Positions 43,527 through 52,899 of a DNA stretch of 64,000 bases are shown here, piece by piece (position 1 is the first letter of the stretch; every line of letters starts with the position of its first letter). Below the pieces are notes generated by a model. It did no database searches. It saw only the letters and a list, made by a program, of their open reading frames with translations, and was not told the origin of the DNA. This DNA comes from Microbacterium sp. NIBRBAC000506063 (GTDB lineage: Bacteria > Actinomycetota > Actinomycetes > Actinomycetales > Microbacteriaceae), in contig NZ_CP072876.1 of the NCBI RefSeq assembly GCF_017968845.1, positions 1,860,001-1,924,000 of the forward strand, given 5' to 3'. Made by a program: the position numbers and the translations under genes.

Positions 43527-44326
43527 TCAGTAGCTGGCGCGGTTCTCGTCGGGGGCGCCGATGAAGCGTGACGCGAGCGCCTCGGAGGAGCGGGCGAGGA
43601 GGGCGACGTCGGCGCCCACCGCGACGAAGTCGGCGCCCTCTGCGAGATAGGCGTCCGCGGCGGCGGGGTCGAAGGCGTTCACCCCACGGGCTTTCCCACC
43701 TTCTTCGCGGCGGCGAAGACGCGGTGCACGGCGGTGACGACCTCGGGATGGGTCTGCTGTCCGAGGAGCCCCATGGAGGCGGCGAGATCCGAGGGGCCGA
43801 CGAAGACAGCGTCGACGCCGTCGACCGCGAGGATCTCCTCGGCCTTCACGACCGCCCCCGCGGTCTCGATCTGCACCGTCAGCGACACGTGCTCGGCGGC
43901 CTGCGCGAGGTAGTCGTCGACGCGGTTCCAGCGCGCCGAGCGGGCCAGGGCGCTGCCGACGCCACGACGCCCGCGCGGCGGGTAGTGCACGGCTTCTACC
44001 GCGGCGCGGGCCTCTGCGGCATCCGACACCATCGGCACGAGGATGTTCTGCGCGCCCACGTCGAGCACCTGCTTGATCGTGACGGTGTCATTGGCCGGAA
44101 CGCGCACGAGCGGGGTGATCGGGTAGGCGGCCACGACCTGGAGCTGCAACTGGATCGACTCGATCGTGTTCGGCCCGTGCTCGCCGTCGATGAGCAGCCA
44201 GTCCAGGCCCGAGCCGGCGCAGATCTCGGCGAGCACGGGTGATCCCGTGCATGCCCACATGCCGATCTGAGGGCGATCGGATGCCGCGAGCCGCTCGCGG
44301 AAGGTCGGTGCTAGACGAAGCGACAT
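43527..44326 (-). CDS. hpaI: HpcH/HpaI-family class II aldolase (4-hydroxy-2-oxoheptanedioate aldolase)
   Basis: About 266 residues. Last step of homoprotocatechuate meta-cleavage: 4-hydroxy-2-oxoheptanedioate is split to pyruvate and succinate semialdehyde. Motifs are IGMWACTGSPVLAEI, DWLLIDGEHGPN with the catalytic His, VRVPAND, ETAGAVVKAEEIL with the metal Glu, and VFVGPSDLAASMG with the metal Asp. One base is missing near 43683 (CCCC), restoring a C terminus ending at 43527. It overlaps hpaH by 16 nt and is last in the operon. Confidence 0.93.
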
Positions 44327-45098
44327 GTGATGGTTCCTCCCTCGCGGTAGTCGCACACTACCTCGTCACCGCGCTCCACCCACATCGGGCGGGTGAAGGA
44401 TCCCGCCAGGATGATCTCGCCCGCCTCGAGGCGCGCGCCGTGCTGATGGAACTTGTTCGCCAGCCACGCCACCCCGGTCGCGGGGTGCCCGAGGACGCCG
44501 GCGGCCACGCCCGTCTCCTCGATCTCGCCGTTGCGGCTGAGCACCCCCGGTACCCAGCGCAGATCGACCTCCTGCGGGTCCAGGTGCACGTCGCCGAGCA
44601 CCATCGCACCGTAGGCGGCGTTGTCGCTGATCGTGTCGACGATCGTGCGCCCCTCCAGCTCGATGTGCGAGTTGAGCACCTCGAGGGCGGGCACGGCGTA
44701 GTCGATCGCGGCCAAGGCGTCCTCGAGCGTGCAGTCGGGTCCTTCCAGCGGGTGCTTCAGGACGAACGCCAGCTCGACCTCGATGCGCACGTTCGCGAAG
44801 TCGTCGAAGGGGATCTCGGCGCCGGTGGCGTAGACGGTGTCGTCGAACATGACGCCGTAGTCCGGCTCGGTGATCCCCGTCGCCTGCTGCATGGCCTTCG
44901 ACGTCAGCCCGATCTTGCGACCGACGAGCGTGCGCCCGGCGGCGAGCTGCTGATCGCGCCATATGCCCTGCACGGCATAGGAGTCCTCGATCGTCGCCTC
45001 CGGGTAGCGTGCGGTGATGCGGGGATCAGCACCTTCGTGCGATCCGCCTCGGCGAGCTCCTCCGCGAGCTGCGCGATCACGTCGGTGGGCAGCGTCAC
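44311..45098 (-). CDS. hpaH: 2-oxo-hepta-3-ene-1,7-dioate hydratase
   Basis: About 262 residues of the hydratase/decarboxylase branch of the FAH superfamily (HpaH/MhpD). Motifs are [60 protein letters not shown] with the metal Glu pair, and GVAWLANKF. It adds water to 2-oxohept-3-enedioate, giving the HpaI substrate. GTG 45098 overlaps the hpaD stop by 4 nt. One base is missing near 45030 in the N-terminal region. Confidence 0.94.
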
Positions 45099-46231
45099 AG
45101 CTGGTTCCCCAGCTTGTACTCGGCCTCCTCGGGGCGGGTGTAGGAGAAGCCGTCGGCGCCGATCGTGACGGCCATCTCGCTGTCGTCGGTGCGGGCGACG
45201 ACCGGCTGCGGGTTGCCGTCGAGGTCGAGCACGAGGGACGCCTCGGTGTACCAGGACGGCACGACGGGGTTGCCCCACCAGTCGCGACGCTGGTTGTCGT
45301 GCACGTCCCAGGTGACGACGGGGTTGTCGGGATCGCCGGTGTAGTAGTCCTGCGTGTAGATCTCGACGCGGTGCCCGTCGGGGTCGCGCAGGTACAGGTA
45401 GAAGGCGTTGGAGACGCCGTGGCGGCCCGGGCCGCGCTCGATCGCGTCCGAGCGACGCAGCGCGCCGAGCTTGTCGCAGATCGCGAGGATGTTGTGCTTC
45501 TCGTGAGTGGCGAAGGCGACATGGTGCATGCGCGGGCCGTCACCGCCGGTGGCGGCGGTGTCGTGCACGGTGGGCTTGCGCCGCATCCAGGCCGCGTAGA
45601 CCGTGCCCGCCTCGTCCTGGATGTCCTCCGTCACACGGAAGCCGAGGTCCTGGTAGTGCTTGACCGCGCGGGGCACATCGGGGGTGACCTGGTTGAAGTG
45701 ATCCAGGCGCACCAGCTCGCCCGGCGTGTGCAGGTCGTAGCGCCAGGAGAGCCGCTCGACATGCGTGGTGTCGAAGAAGAACTCGTAGGGGAAGCCGAGC
45801 GGGTCGACCACGCGCACCGAGTCGCCGATGCCCGTGGTGAAGCCCTGCGGATCGCGGCGCACGTCGCATCCGATCTCCTCGTAGAAGGCGACGGCCTTGT
45901 CGAGGTCCTCAGCGCTGCGCACCCGATAGGAGAACGCGGCCACGGCGGCGATCGGTCCCTTGCGCAGGACGAGGTTGTGGTGGATGAACTCCTCGGTCGA
46001 GCGCAGGTAGATCGCCTCGTCGTCCTCCTCGGTCACGTACAGCCCGAGCACGTCGACGTAGAACTCGCGCGAGGCGGCGAGGTCGGTGACGACGAGCTCC
46101 ATGTAGGCGCAGCGGAGGATGTCCGGTGCCGGCGAGGTCGGGGTCGGGACGGGGTTGTCCGTCTGGATGGGCGCCTCCTGGCTCACGAAGAAGCCGGAGG
46201 AGGTGCGGGTCATCTCTTCTCGGTTGGTCAT
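45095..46231 (-). CDS. hpaD: 3,4-dihydroxyphenylacetate (homoprotocatechuate) 2,3-dioxygenase
   Basis: 378 residues, unbroken. A type I (vicinal-oxygen-chelate) extradiol ring-cleavage enzyme resembling the well-studied Brevibacterium fuscum enzyme. The 2-His-1-carboxylate metal site is visible as VRLDHFNQ, RMHHVAFAT and HRVEIYTQDYY. The C-terminal extension with WYTEAS covers the active site in that branch. It opens DOPAC to 5-carboxymethyl-2-hydroxymuconate semialdehyde. The stop overlaps hpaH; hpaE lies 16 nt upstream. Confidence 0.96.
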   Translation of the reverse strand: MTNREEMTRTSSGFFVSQEAPIQTDNPVPTPTSPAPDILRCAYMELVVTDLAASREFYVDVLGLYVTEEDDEAIYLRSTEEFIHHNLVLRKGPIAAVAAFSYRVRSAEDLDKAVAFYEEIGCDVRRDPQGFTTGIGDSVRVVDPLGFPYEFFFDTTHVERLSWRYDLHTPGELVRLDHFNQVTPDVPRAVKHYQDLGFRVTEDIQDEAGTVYAAWMRRKPTVHDTAATGGDGPRMHHVAFATHEKHNILAICDKLGALRRSDAIERGPGRHGVSNAFYLYLRDPDGHRVEIYTQDYYTGDPDNPVVTWDVHDNQRRDWWGNPVVPSWYTEASLVLDLDGNPQPVVARTDDSEMAVTIGADGFSYTRPEEAEYKLGNQL

Positions 46232-46247
46232 GGTCGCTTCCTTGCGT

Positions 46248-47743
46248 TCAGTTCTTGCCGAAGGTGGGGTTGTGGACAGCGCCGAGCGTGATGTGCACGG
46301 CCTGCTGGTCGGTGTAGAAGTCGATCGAGCGGTAGCCGCCCTCGTGACCGAGGCCCGAGGCCTTCACACCGCCGAAGGGGTGCGCAGGTCGCGGACGTTG
46401 TTCGAGTTCAGCCACACCATGCCGGCCTCGACCGACTGCGCGAAGTTGTGCGCGCCCTTGAGGTCGTTGGTCCAGACGTAGGCGGCGAGGCCGTACTTGG
46501 TGTTGTTCGCGAGCGCGAGCGCGTCCTCCCAGGTGTCGAAGGGCGTGATCGCGACGACAGGGCCGAAGATCTCCTCTTGGAAGATGCGGGCGTCGGGGGC
46601 GACATCGGCGAACACGGTCGGTGCGACGAAGTTGCCGAACTCGAAGCCCTCCGGCCGGCCGCCGCCGGCGACGAGGCGCCCCTCGGACTTGCCGATCTCG
46701 ATGTAGCCCATGACCTTCTCGTAGTGCTCCGGATGCACGAGCGCGCCCACCTCGGTGGCGGGTCGTGCGGGTAGCCGACCTTGACCCGCTTCGCCTGCGC
46801 GGCGTAGCGCTCGACGAACTCGTCGTAGACCGAGCGCTGCACCAGGATGCGGGAGCCCGCGGTGCAGCGCTCGCCGTTGAGCGAGAAGACGCCGAAGATC
46901 GTCGCGTCGATCGCGGCATCCAGATCAGCGTCCTCGAAGACGATGGCGGGGCTCTTGCCGCCGAGTTCCATCGAGAGGCCCTTGAGGTAGGGGCGGCGTT
47001 GCCGAAGATGATCTGCCCGGTGCGGCTCTCGCCGGTGAAGGAGATGAGCGGGACATCGGGGTGCTTGACGAGCGAATCGCCCGCGAAGCCCTCCTCGCCG
47101 AAGCCGTTGACGAGGTTGAACACGCCCCGGGGCAGGCCGGCCTCCTCGAAGATGCCCGCCCACAGTGACGCCGACAGCGGTGTGAACTCGGCGGGCTTGA
47201 GCACGACCGTGTTTCCGGTGGCCAGGGCCGGGCCCAGCTTCCACGACTCGAGCATGAACGGCGTGTTCCACGGGGTGATCAGGCCCGCGACGCCGATCGG
47301 CTTGCGGTTGACGTAGTTGATCTGCCGGCCGGGCACCTTGTAGGTGTCGTCGGCCTGCGCGACGATGAGGTCGGCGAAGAAGCGGAAGTTCTCCGCGGCC
47401 CGGCGGGCCTGGCCCAGTGCCTGGGTGATCGGCAGACCCGAGTCGAAGGACTCCAGCTCGGCCAGTCGCTGGTCGCGCGACTCGACGATGTCGGCGATCC
47501 TGTGCAGCACGCGCGAGCGCTCGCGCGGCAGCATCCGGGCCAGGGCCCTTCCTCGAAGGCCTTCTTGGCCGCCTGGACGGCGCGGTCGATGTCGGCGACC
47601 TTGCCCGACGCCGCCTGGATGTAGACCTCGTTCGAGACCGGTTCGAGGACGTCGAAGGTGTCGCCGTCGATCGAGTCGACGAACTCGCCGTCGATGTAGT
47701 GGCGGAGGCGGTCGGGCAGGTTCTCGGGAGTGGGGTGGGTCAT
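46248..47743 (-). CDS. hpaE: 5-carboxymethyl-2-hydroxymuconate semialdehyde dehydrogenase
   Basis: About 499 residues of the NAD(P) aldehyde dehydrogenase superfamily. Motifs are GLITPWNTPFMLESWKLGPA, the catalytic Glu in LSMELGGKSP, the catalytic Cys in LNGERCTAGSRI, and EEIFGPVVAI. It oxidises the ring-cleavage product to 5-carboxymethyl-2-hydroxymuconate. Four bases are missing (near 47540, 46991, 46761 and 46378), so the gene is split into five pieces. ATG 47743. It sits directly between hpaD and the GntR gene, which secures the assignment. Confidence 0.93.
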
Positions 47744-47756
47744 GATGGTCTCCGGT

Positions 47757-48422
47757 TCAGACGGACTTCTGCGAGTCCTGGTGGGCGAGGAAGGCGTCGA
47801 GAGTGCGCTGACGGTGCGCACGGGCGGCGAGCTCGATGTCCAGGGGCGGGGCGCCAGACTCGATGAGCGCGAGGATCTCCTCGTGCTCCTTAACCGACTC
47901 GCGGGCGCGGCCCGGGACGAAGCTGAAGATCGAGTCGCGCAGCGCGTCGAGGCGCGCCCAGCCGCGATGGACGAGATCGAGGATGTGGTCGTTGGGACAG
48001 TTCTCGAAGAGGGTCGAGTGGAAGCGGCGGTTGAGCTCGGTGAGGCGGTGCGGGTCGAAATGGTCGAGGCTGGCGATCATGAGCTCGTTGATCTCGCGGG
48101 CACGGGCGATGTCCTCGGAGGAGACATGGGGCGCCGAGAGCATCGTCGCCGCGCCCTCCACGATGGAGAGCGTCTGCATCGTGGTGGAGTACTCCGACTC
48201 CCTGACCATCGACACATGTGCGCCGACGTTCGTCTCGAACGTGATCAGGCCCTCGGCCTCGAGCTGACGGATCGCCTCCCGCACGGGCACCACGCTCATG
48301 TCGAGCTCTTTCGCGATCGTGCCCAGCACCAGACGATAGCCGGGGGAGAAGCGCCGGTCGGCGATGCGCTCCTTGATCCAGGCGTAGGCCTGCTGCGACT
48401 TGCTGAGCGTGACCGTGCTCAT
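47757..48422 (-). CDS. GntR-family regulator (FCD) of the hpa cluster
   Basis: 221 residues, unbroken. Winged helix at residues ~10-75 (YAWIKERIADRRFSPGYRLV, MSVVPVREAIRQLEAEGLI), then an FCD domain (HRLTELNRRFHSTLFENCPND) with the Asp/His metal-ligand pattern. ATG 48422 overlaps the FAH-RraA stop by 4 nt. Its location inside the operon and the palindromes at 49892-49946 suggest autoregulated control of the hpa genes, probably released by a pathway acid. Confidence 0.92.
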   Translation of the reverse strand: MSTVTLSKSQQAYAWIKERIADRRFSPGYRLVLGTIAKELDMSVVPVREAIRQLEAEGLITFETNVGAHVSMVRESEYSTTMQTLSIVEGAATMLSAPHVSSEDIARAREINELMIASLDHFDPHRLTELNRRFHSTLFENCPNDHILDLVHRGWARLDALRDSIFSFVPGRARESVKEHEEILALIESGAPPLDIELAARAHRQRTLDAFLAHQDSQKSV

Positions 48423-49862
48423 GCGTCGCTCCGCGTCGCCTGATACTTCGCGCGCCACTGCGCGTTCATCGGGAACAGTCCGTCGACCGGGTGACCGGCG
48501 GCGACCTGCTCGGCGACCCACGCGTCCTCGTCCTCCTGGGCGAGCGCCTCATCGACGACCTCTTCGGCGAGGGCCGGAGGGATCACGATCACGCCGTCGC
48601 CGTCGCCGACGATGATGTCGCCGGGCTGGACGGTCGCGCCGCCGCAGGCGATCGTCACGTCGTAGTCCCAGGGCACGTGCTTGCGTCCGAGGACCGCGGG
48701 GTGCGCGCCCTGCGAGAAGACGGGCAGGCCGATCTCGGCGACCGCGTCGAAGTCGCGCACCCCGCCGTCGGTGACGACGCCCGCCGCGCCGCGCGCCTGG
48801 GCGCGGAGGGCCAGGATGTCGCCGAGCGTGCCGGAGCCGCGCTCGCCGCGGGCCTCGATGACGATGATCTCGCCGGGTGCGACGGCGTCGAAGGTGCGCT
48901 TCTGCGCGTTGTATCCGCCGCCGTGGCTGCGGAAGAGGTCTTCGCGTCCCGGGACGAAGCGCAGCGTCTTCGCGGTGCCGACGATCTTCGCCCCCGGGAT
49001 GTTGGTGCGCACGCCCTCGATCGAAGTGGCGTTGTATCCGCGCTTGCGCAGCTGCGCCGAGAGACCCGCGGTCGGTGCCTTCTCGAGCTTGGCGCGCAGC
49101 TCGGGATCGAGCCCGCCCGCCTCGGGCAGTCCGGCCGCCTCGCGCGAGCCCCAGGCCTCCGTGCGCTGCAGATCGTCGACCGCGGGCAGGGAGCCGAGGC
49201 GACCGTCGAAGGGCGTGTCGCCCTGGATGACCGTGGTCACCAGGCGTCCGGAGCTCGCGCCGGTGGCCGGGACGTCGACCTCCACCTCGACGATGTCGCC
49301 GGGGACGAGGACGGAGGAGCCGGCCGGTGTCCCCGTGAGGATCACGTCGCCGGTCTCGAGCGTGAAGTGCTGGGAGAGGTCGGCGACGATCTGGGGAGTG
49401 AGAAGAACATGCCCGCGCTGGAGTCGTCTTGGCGGAGCTCGCCGTTGACCCAGGTGCGTACGCGGATGCCGGCCGGGTCGATGCCCCGCGCGTCGATGAG
49501 CTCGGGGCCGAGAGGCGTGTAGCCGTCGCCGCCCTTGGAGCGGACGTTGGAGCCCTTGTCGTTCGTGCGCAGGTCGTAGAGGCCGAGGTCGTTGGCGGCG
49601 GTGACGGATGCCACGTGCGCCCAGGCGTCGTCGACGCCCACCCAGCGCGCGGGCTCGCCGATGACGAGGGCGATCTCGCCCTCGAAGGCGAGGAGCTCGG
49701 TGCCCGCGGGGCGTTCGACCGCGCCGCCGGTGGCGGCGAGGGAGCTGGTCGGCTTGAAGAAGTAGGAGGGGTGGGCGGGGCGCCGGCCGCGCTGCTCGGC
49801 GCGAGAGGTGTAGCTCAGGTGGATCGCGATGATCTTGCCGGGGTGGCCGGGTGTGCCGTCAC
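48419..49862 (-). CDS. FAH-domain / RraA-domain fusion in the HpaG position
   Basis: About 481 residues. Residues 1-~225 are an FAH domain (LLAFEGEIALVIGEPARW with metal Glu residues, ASVTAANDLGLYDLRTNDKG, GDVILTGTPAGSS). Residues ~255-480 are an RraA-like domain (IVGTAKTLRFVPG, GTLGDILALRAQARGAAGVVTDGGVRD with the GDxxA...R...D active-site pattern, GDGDGVIVIP). HpaG proteins are normally two FAH halves (decarboxylase and isomerase); here one half is an RraA-type module, known elsewhere with aldolase/decarboxylase activity. GTG 49862 has AAGGAGG 7 nt upstream. Two bases are missing, near 49842 and 49400. First gene of the hpa operon. Confidence 0.88.
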
Positions 49863-49891
49863 GGGTACGCCTCCTTGCGAATTTTGACGAG

Positions 49892-49946
49892 CGCTCTTGC
49901 GCTGTATCTCAAATCGTATATGATCGTACCTCATCGGGCAAGAGCG
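49892..49946. promoter_or_regulatory. Palindromic operator region between the hpa operon and the MFS gene
   Basis: CGCTCTTGC (49892-49900) and GCAAGAGCG (49938-49946) form a perfect 9-bp inverted repeat. Centred between them is ATCGTATATGAT (49913-49924), an imperfect palindrome of the GTATA type favoured by FCD-GntR repressors. The AT-rich core probably holds back-to-back promoters for the divergent hpa and MFS transcripts. Confidence 0.65.
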
Positions 49947-50003
49947 AGTTCTCGCATCGCGACCCGAAGACAGCGACGTCCGACCGACACAGGAGTCACC
50001 CGC

Positions 50004-51393
50004 ATGAGCACACCGCAGAGTCCCGCCTCGCCGCCGGAGGGGTTCACGCCCACCGGCACGATCTCACAGTCCAAGGACCGGCGCCGCGTCGTGTTCGCAA
50101 CCGTCGTCGGCACCACCGTCGAGTGGTACGACTTCTTCATCTACGCGCAGGCCGCGGGTCTCGTCTTCGGGACGCTCTTCTTCGCCGGGCTCGGCCCGAA
50201 CAGCCTGCTGTTCTCCTTCGCCACCGTCGGCATCAGCTTCCTGTTCCGTCCGCTCGGCGCCTTCCTCGCCGGCCACCTCGGCGACCGGTACGGTCGCCGC
50301 ATCGTGCTGATGTGGACGCTGATCCTGATGGGCGCGGCGACCACCCTGATCGGCCTGCTGCCCACCTTCGAGATGATCGGCGTCGCCGCCCCGGTGATCC
50401 TGCTGCTCCTGCGCATCCTGCAGGGCATCTCGGCCGGCGGCGAGTGGGCGGGGCGGTCCTCATGGCCGTGGAGCACGCCCCGAAGGCCAAGCGCGGACTC
50501 TTCGGCGCCTCGCCGCAGGTCGGTGTGCCTCTGGGCCTTCTGCTGGCATCCGGGGTCATGGCGCTCGTCGCGCTCCCCGGCGACGAGTGGTTCCTGGCCT
50601 GGGGCTGGCGCATCCCGTTCCTCTTCAGCATCGTGCTGATCCTCGTCGGCCACTACATCCGTCGTCGCGTCGAGGAGAGCCCCGTGTTCGCCGAGATCGC
50701 CGAGCGCAAGGAGCAGACGAGGATGCCGATCGTGCAGCTGTTCCGTCGGCACGCGCTGCTGGTGCTCATCGCGGCGCTCGTCTTCGCGGGCAACAACGCC
50801 GTCGGTTACATGACCACCGGCGGGTACATCCAGAGCTATGCGACCGACCCCGAGGGGCCTGTCGGCCTCGCGCGCGCCGAGGTGCTCGGTGCGGTGACCC
50901 TCTCCGGTGTCTCGTGGCTGGTGTTCACCTGGTTCGCCGGGTGGATCTCCGACAAGATCGGACGCCGCACGACCTACATCGCCGGCTGGATCCTGCAGGG
51001 CATCGGCGTCTTCCTGCTGTTCCCCTCGTCAACACCGGGAGCATCGTCAACCTCACGCTCGCGCTGGTCATCCTCACCGTCGGACTCGGGCTCACCTACG
51101 GTCCGCAGTCGGCGCTCTACTCCGAGCTGTTCCCCGCCAGCATCCGCTTCTCGGGCGTATCGATCTCCTACGCGATCGGCGCCATCATCGGCGGTGCCTT
51201 CGCGCCGATGATCGCTCGGGCGATCGTGCAGTCGACGGGCTCCACCGATGGCGTCACCTGGTACCTCGCCGGGATGACGGCGCTCGGCCTGATCGCGACT
51301 CTGCTGCTGCGCGACCGCTCGGGCATCCCGCTCGGGCCGGAGCACGAGGCGGAGCAGGCGGTCTCCCCGATCCGCGGGCTCTCCAAGGCCTGA
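50004..51393 (+). CDS. MFS transporter, metabolite:H+ symporter family, probably aromatic acid uptake
   Basis: About 463 residues with twelve predicted helices. The N terminus VVFATVVGTTVEWYDFFIY and GHLGDRYGRRIVLMW are typical of the MHS group (ShiA, KgtP, ProP-like), and the central loop reads RRRVEESPVFAEI. Two bases are missing, near 50453 and 51028. ATG 50004 follows ACAGGAGTCACCC. It is divergent from the hpa operon and shares its operator region, so 3,4-dihydroxyphenylacetate or 4-hydroxyphenylacetate import is likely (inferred). Confidence 0.92.
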
Positions 51394-51403
51394 GTCCCGG
51401 TGC

Positions 51404-51436
51404 ACAGCGCCCCCGCCCGGCCGGCGGGGGCGCTGT
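51404..51436. terminator. Bidirectional terminator between the MFS and FAD-oxidase genes
   Basis: A perfect 14-bp GC-rich stem (51404-51417 with 51423-51436) with a CGGCC loop sits between convergent stops at 51393 and 51454. Confidence 0.88.
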
Positions 51437-51453
51437 CGTCGTCAGCCGGTGGC

Positions 51454-52806
51454 TCAGATCGCGCGTCCGGGGGTGAGGATCCCGGTCGGATCCAGCGCCG
51501 CCTTGATCGCGCGCTGCGTGTCGAGGGCGACCTCGTCGAGCTGCCAGGGCAGCTCGTGCTGCTTGACCGAGCCGATGCCGTGCTCCCCGGTGATCGTGCC
51601 GCGCAGCGACAGGGCGAGCCGGGTGATGTCGTCGATCACGGCTTCGGCCGCCCGGTACTCCTCGGGCGTCTCGCCGGCCTGCACGCTCGGATGCAGGTTC
51701 CCGTCGCCGGCGTGCGCGACGGTCGAGACCTGCCGGCCGTGCCGTGCGGCGATCTCGTCGATGCCGCGGAAGACCGCGGCCAGCTCGCTGATGGGCACGG
51801 CCACGTCGCACGACACCCGCAGCCCGCGCGCGGTCAGCGCGGGGTTGGCGAGACGGCGTGCCTCCAGCAGGGCGTCGGAGTCGGCGATCTCGGTGTCGTC
51901 GGCGCCGTGCTCGCGACACAGCTGCAGGATCGTCTCGGCCCGCGCCGCGGCGTCGAGCCCGGTGGTCTGACCGACCAGGAGCGCGGCGCCCGGAAGCGGC
52001 AGGCCGCTGGGCTGGAACGACTCGATGATCTCCACGCTCGCGCGATCGATGAGCTCGAGCACCTCGGGCTGGGCGGCACTGCCGACGATCGTGGTGACCG
52101 CGCGCCCGGCATCCTCAATATCGTCGAAGCTCGCTCGGAACGTGCGAGGAGTGCCCGGTGCGACGGGCTTGAGCCGCACGGTCGCGCCGGTGATCACCCC
52201 CAGCGTCCCCTCGGATCCGACGAACAGGCTCGTCAGGTCGTAGCCCGTGGTGTTCTTGCGGGTGCGGGCGCCCGTGCGCAGCACGCGGCCGTCGGCGAGC
52301 ACCACCTCGAGGGCGGCGACGGCATCCGTCGTCACCCCGTGGGAGACGCAGCGCAGACCGCCCGCGTTCGTGGCGATGTTCCCGCCGACGGTGGAGGTGC
52401 GGGCGCTGGCCGGATCGGGCGGGAAGAACAGCCCGTGCGCGCGGGCGGCCTGATCGAGGTCGGCGGTGATGACACCGGGCTCGATGTCGGCGAGGCGATT
52501 GCCGGCGTCGATGGCGATGATGCGGTTCATGCGCTCCAGCGAGACGATGAGCCCTCGCGGATAGGCGATGGCGCCGCCCGACAGGCCCGTTCCGGCGCCG
52601 CGGACCGAGACGGGCACGCCGTGGCGGTGCGCCCAGGCGAGGGCCGCCGACACATCCGCTGTCGACGCGGCGAGCACGACCGCCCGCGCGGCCCCCTGGG
52701 GCTCGGCTCGTGAGCTGTCGCGGCTGAACGCGGCGACCGTCTCGGGATCGAGCACCAGACGGTCGCCGAGGTGCGCGATCAGCTCGGCGACCTGCGGCTC
52801 GGTCAT
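51454..52806 (-). CDS. FAD-linked oxidase, GlcD/D-lactate dehydrogenase family
   Basis: 450 residues, unbroken. VAO-type FAD domain: VPVSVRGAGTGLSGGA, DPASARTSTVGGNIATNAGG, and FVGSEGTLGVIT. C-terminal domain: VSTVAHAGDGNLHP and ALSLRGTITGEHGIG with the substrate/metal-binding His residues. It oxidises a D-2-hydroxyacid (glycolate, D-lactate or 2-hydroxyglutarate-like). The neighbouring aromatic genes raise the possibility of a D-mandelate- or aryl-lactate-type substrate, but this is inference. Confidence 0.93.
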   Translation of the reverse strand: MTEPQVAELIAHLGDRLVLDPETVAAFSRDSSRAEPQGAARAVVLAASTADVSAALAWAHRHGVPVSVRGAGTGLSGGAIAYPRGLIVSLERMNRIIAIDAGNRLADIEPGVITADLDQAARAHGLFFPPDPASARTSTVGGNIATNAGGLRCVSHGVTTDAVAALEVVLADGRVLRTGARTRKNTTGYDLTSLFVGSEGTLGVITGATVRLKPVAPGTPRTFRASFDDIEDAGRAVTTIVGSAAQPEVLELIDRASVEIIESFQPSGLPLPGAALLVGQTTGLDAAARAETILQLCREHGADDTEIADSDALLEARRLANPALTARGLRVSCDVAVPISELAAVFRGIDEIAARHGRQVSTVAHAGDGNLHPSVQAGETPEEYRAAEAVIDDITRLALSLRGTITGEHGIGSVKQHELPWQLDEVALDTQRAIKAALDPTGILTPGRAI

Positions 52807-52899
52807 GGCGACATCCTCCTCGGCGGGTGTACGACGACTCCGAGAAACGGTACCCGCTTCCGTGCGCCGTGTCCCGCGGAAGGGGGATCGGATGCCGCC

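Noticed and set aside
48419..49345. Stand-alone RraA (RNase E inhibitor) gene
   Set aside because: The frame continues upstream into an FAH domain once one base near 49400 is restored, and the surrounding genes are catabolic, so an RNase regulator role is unlikely.
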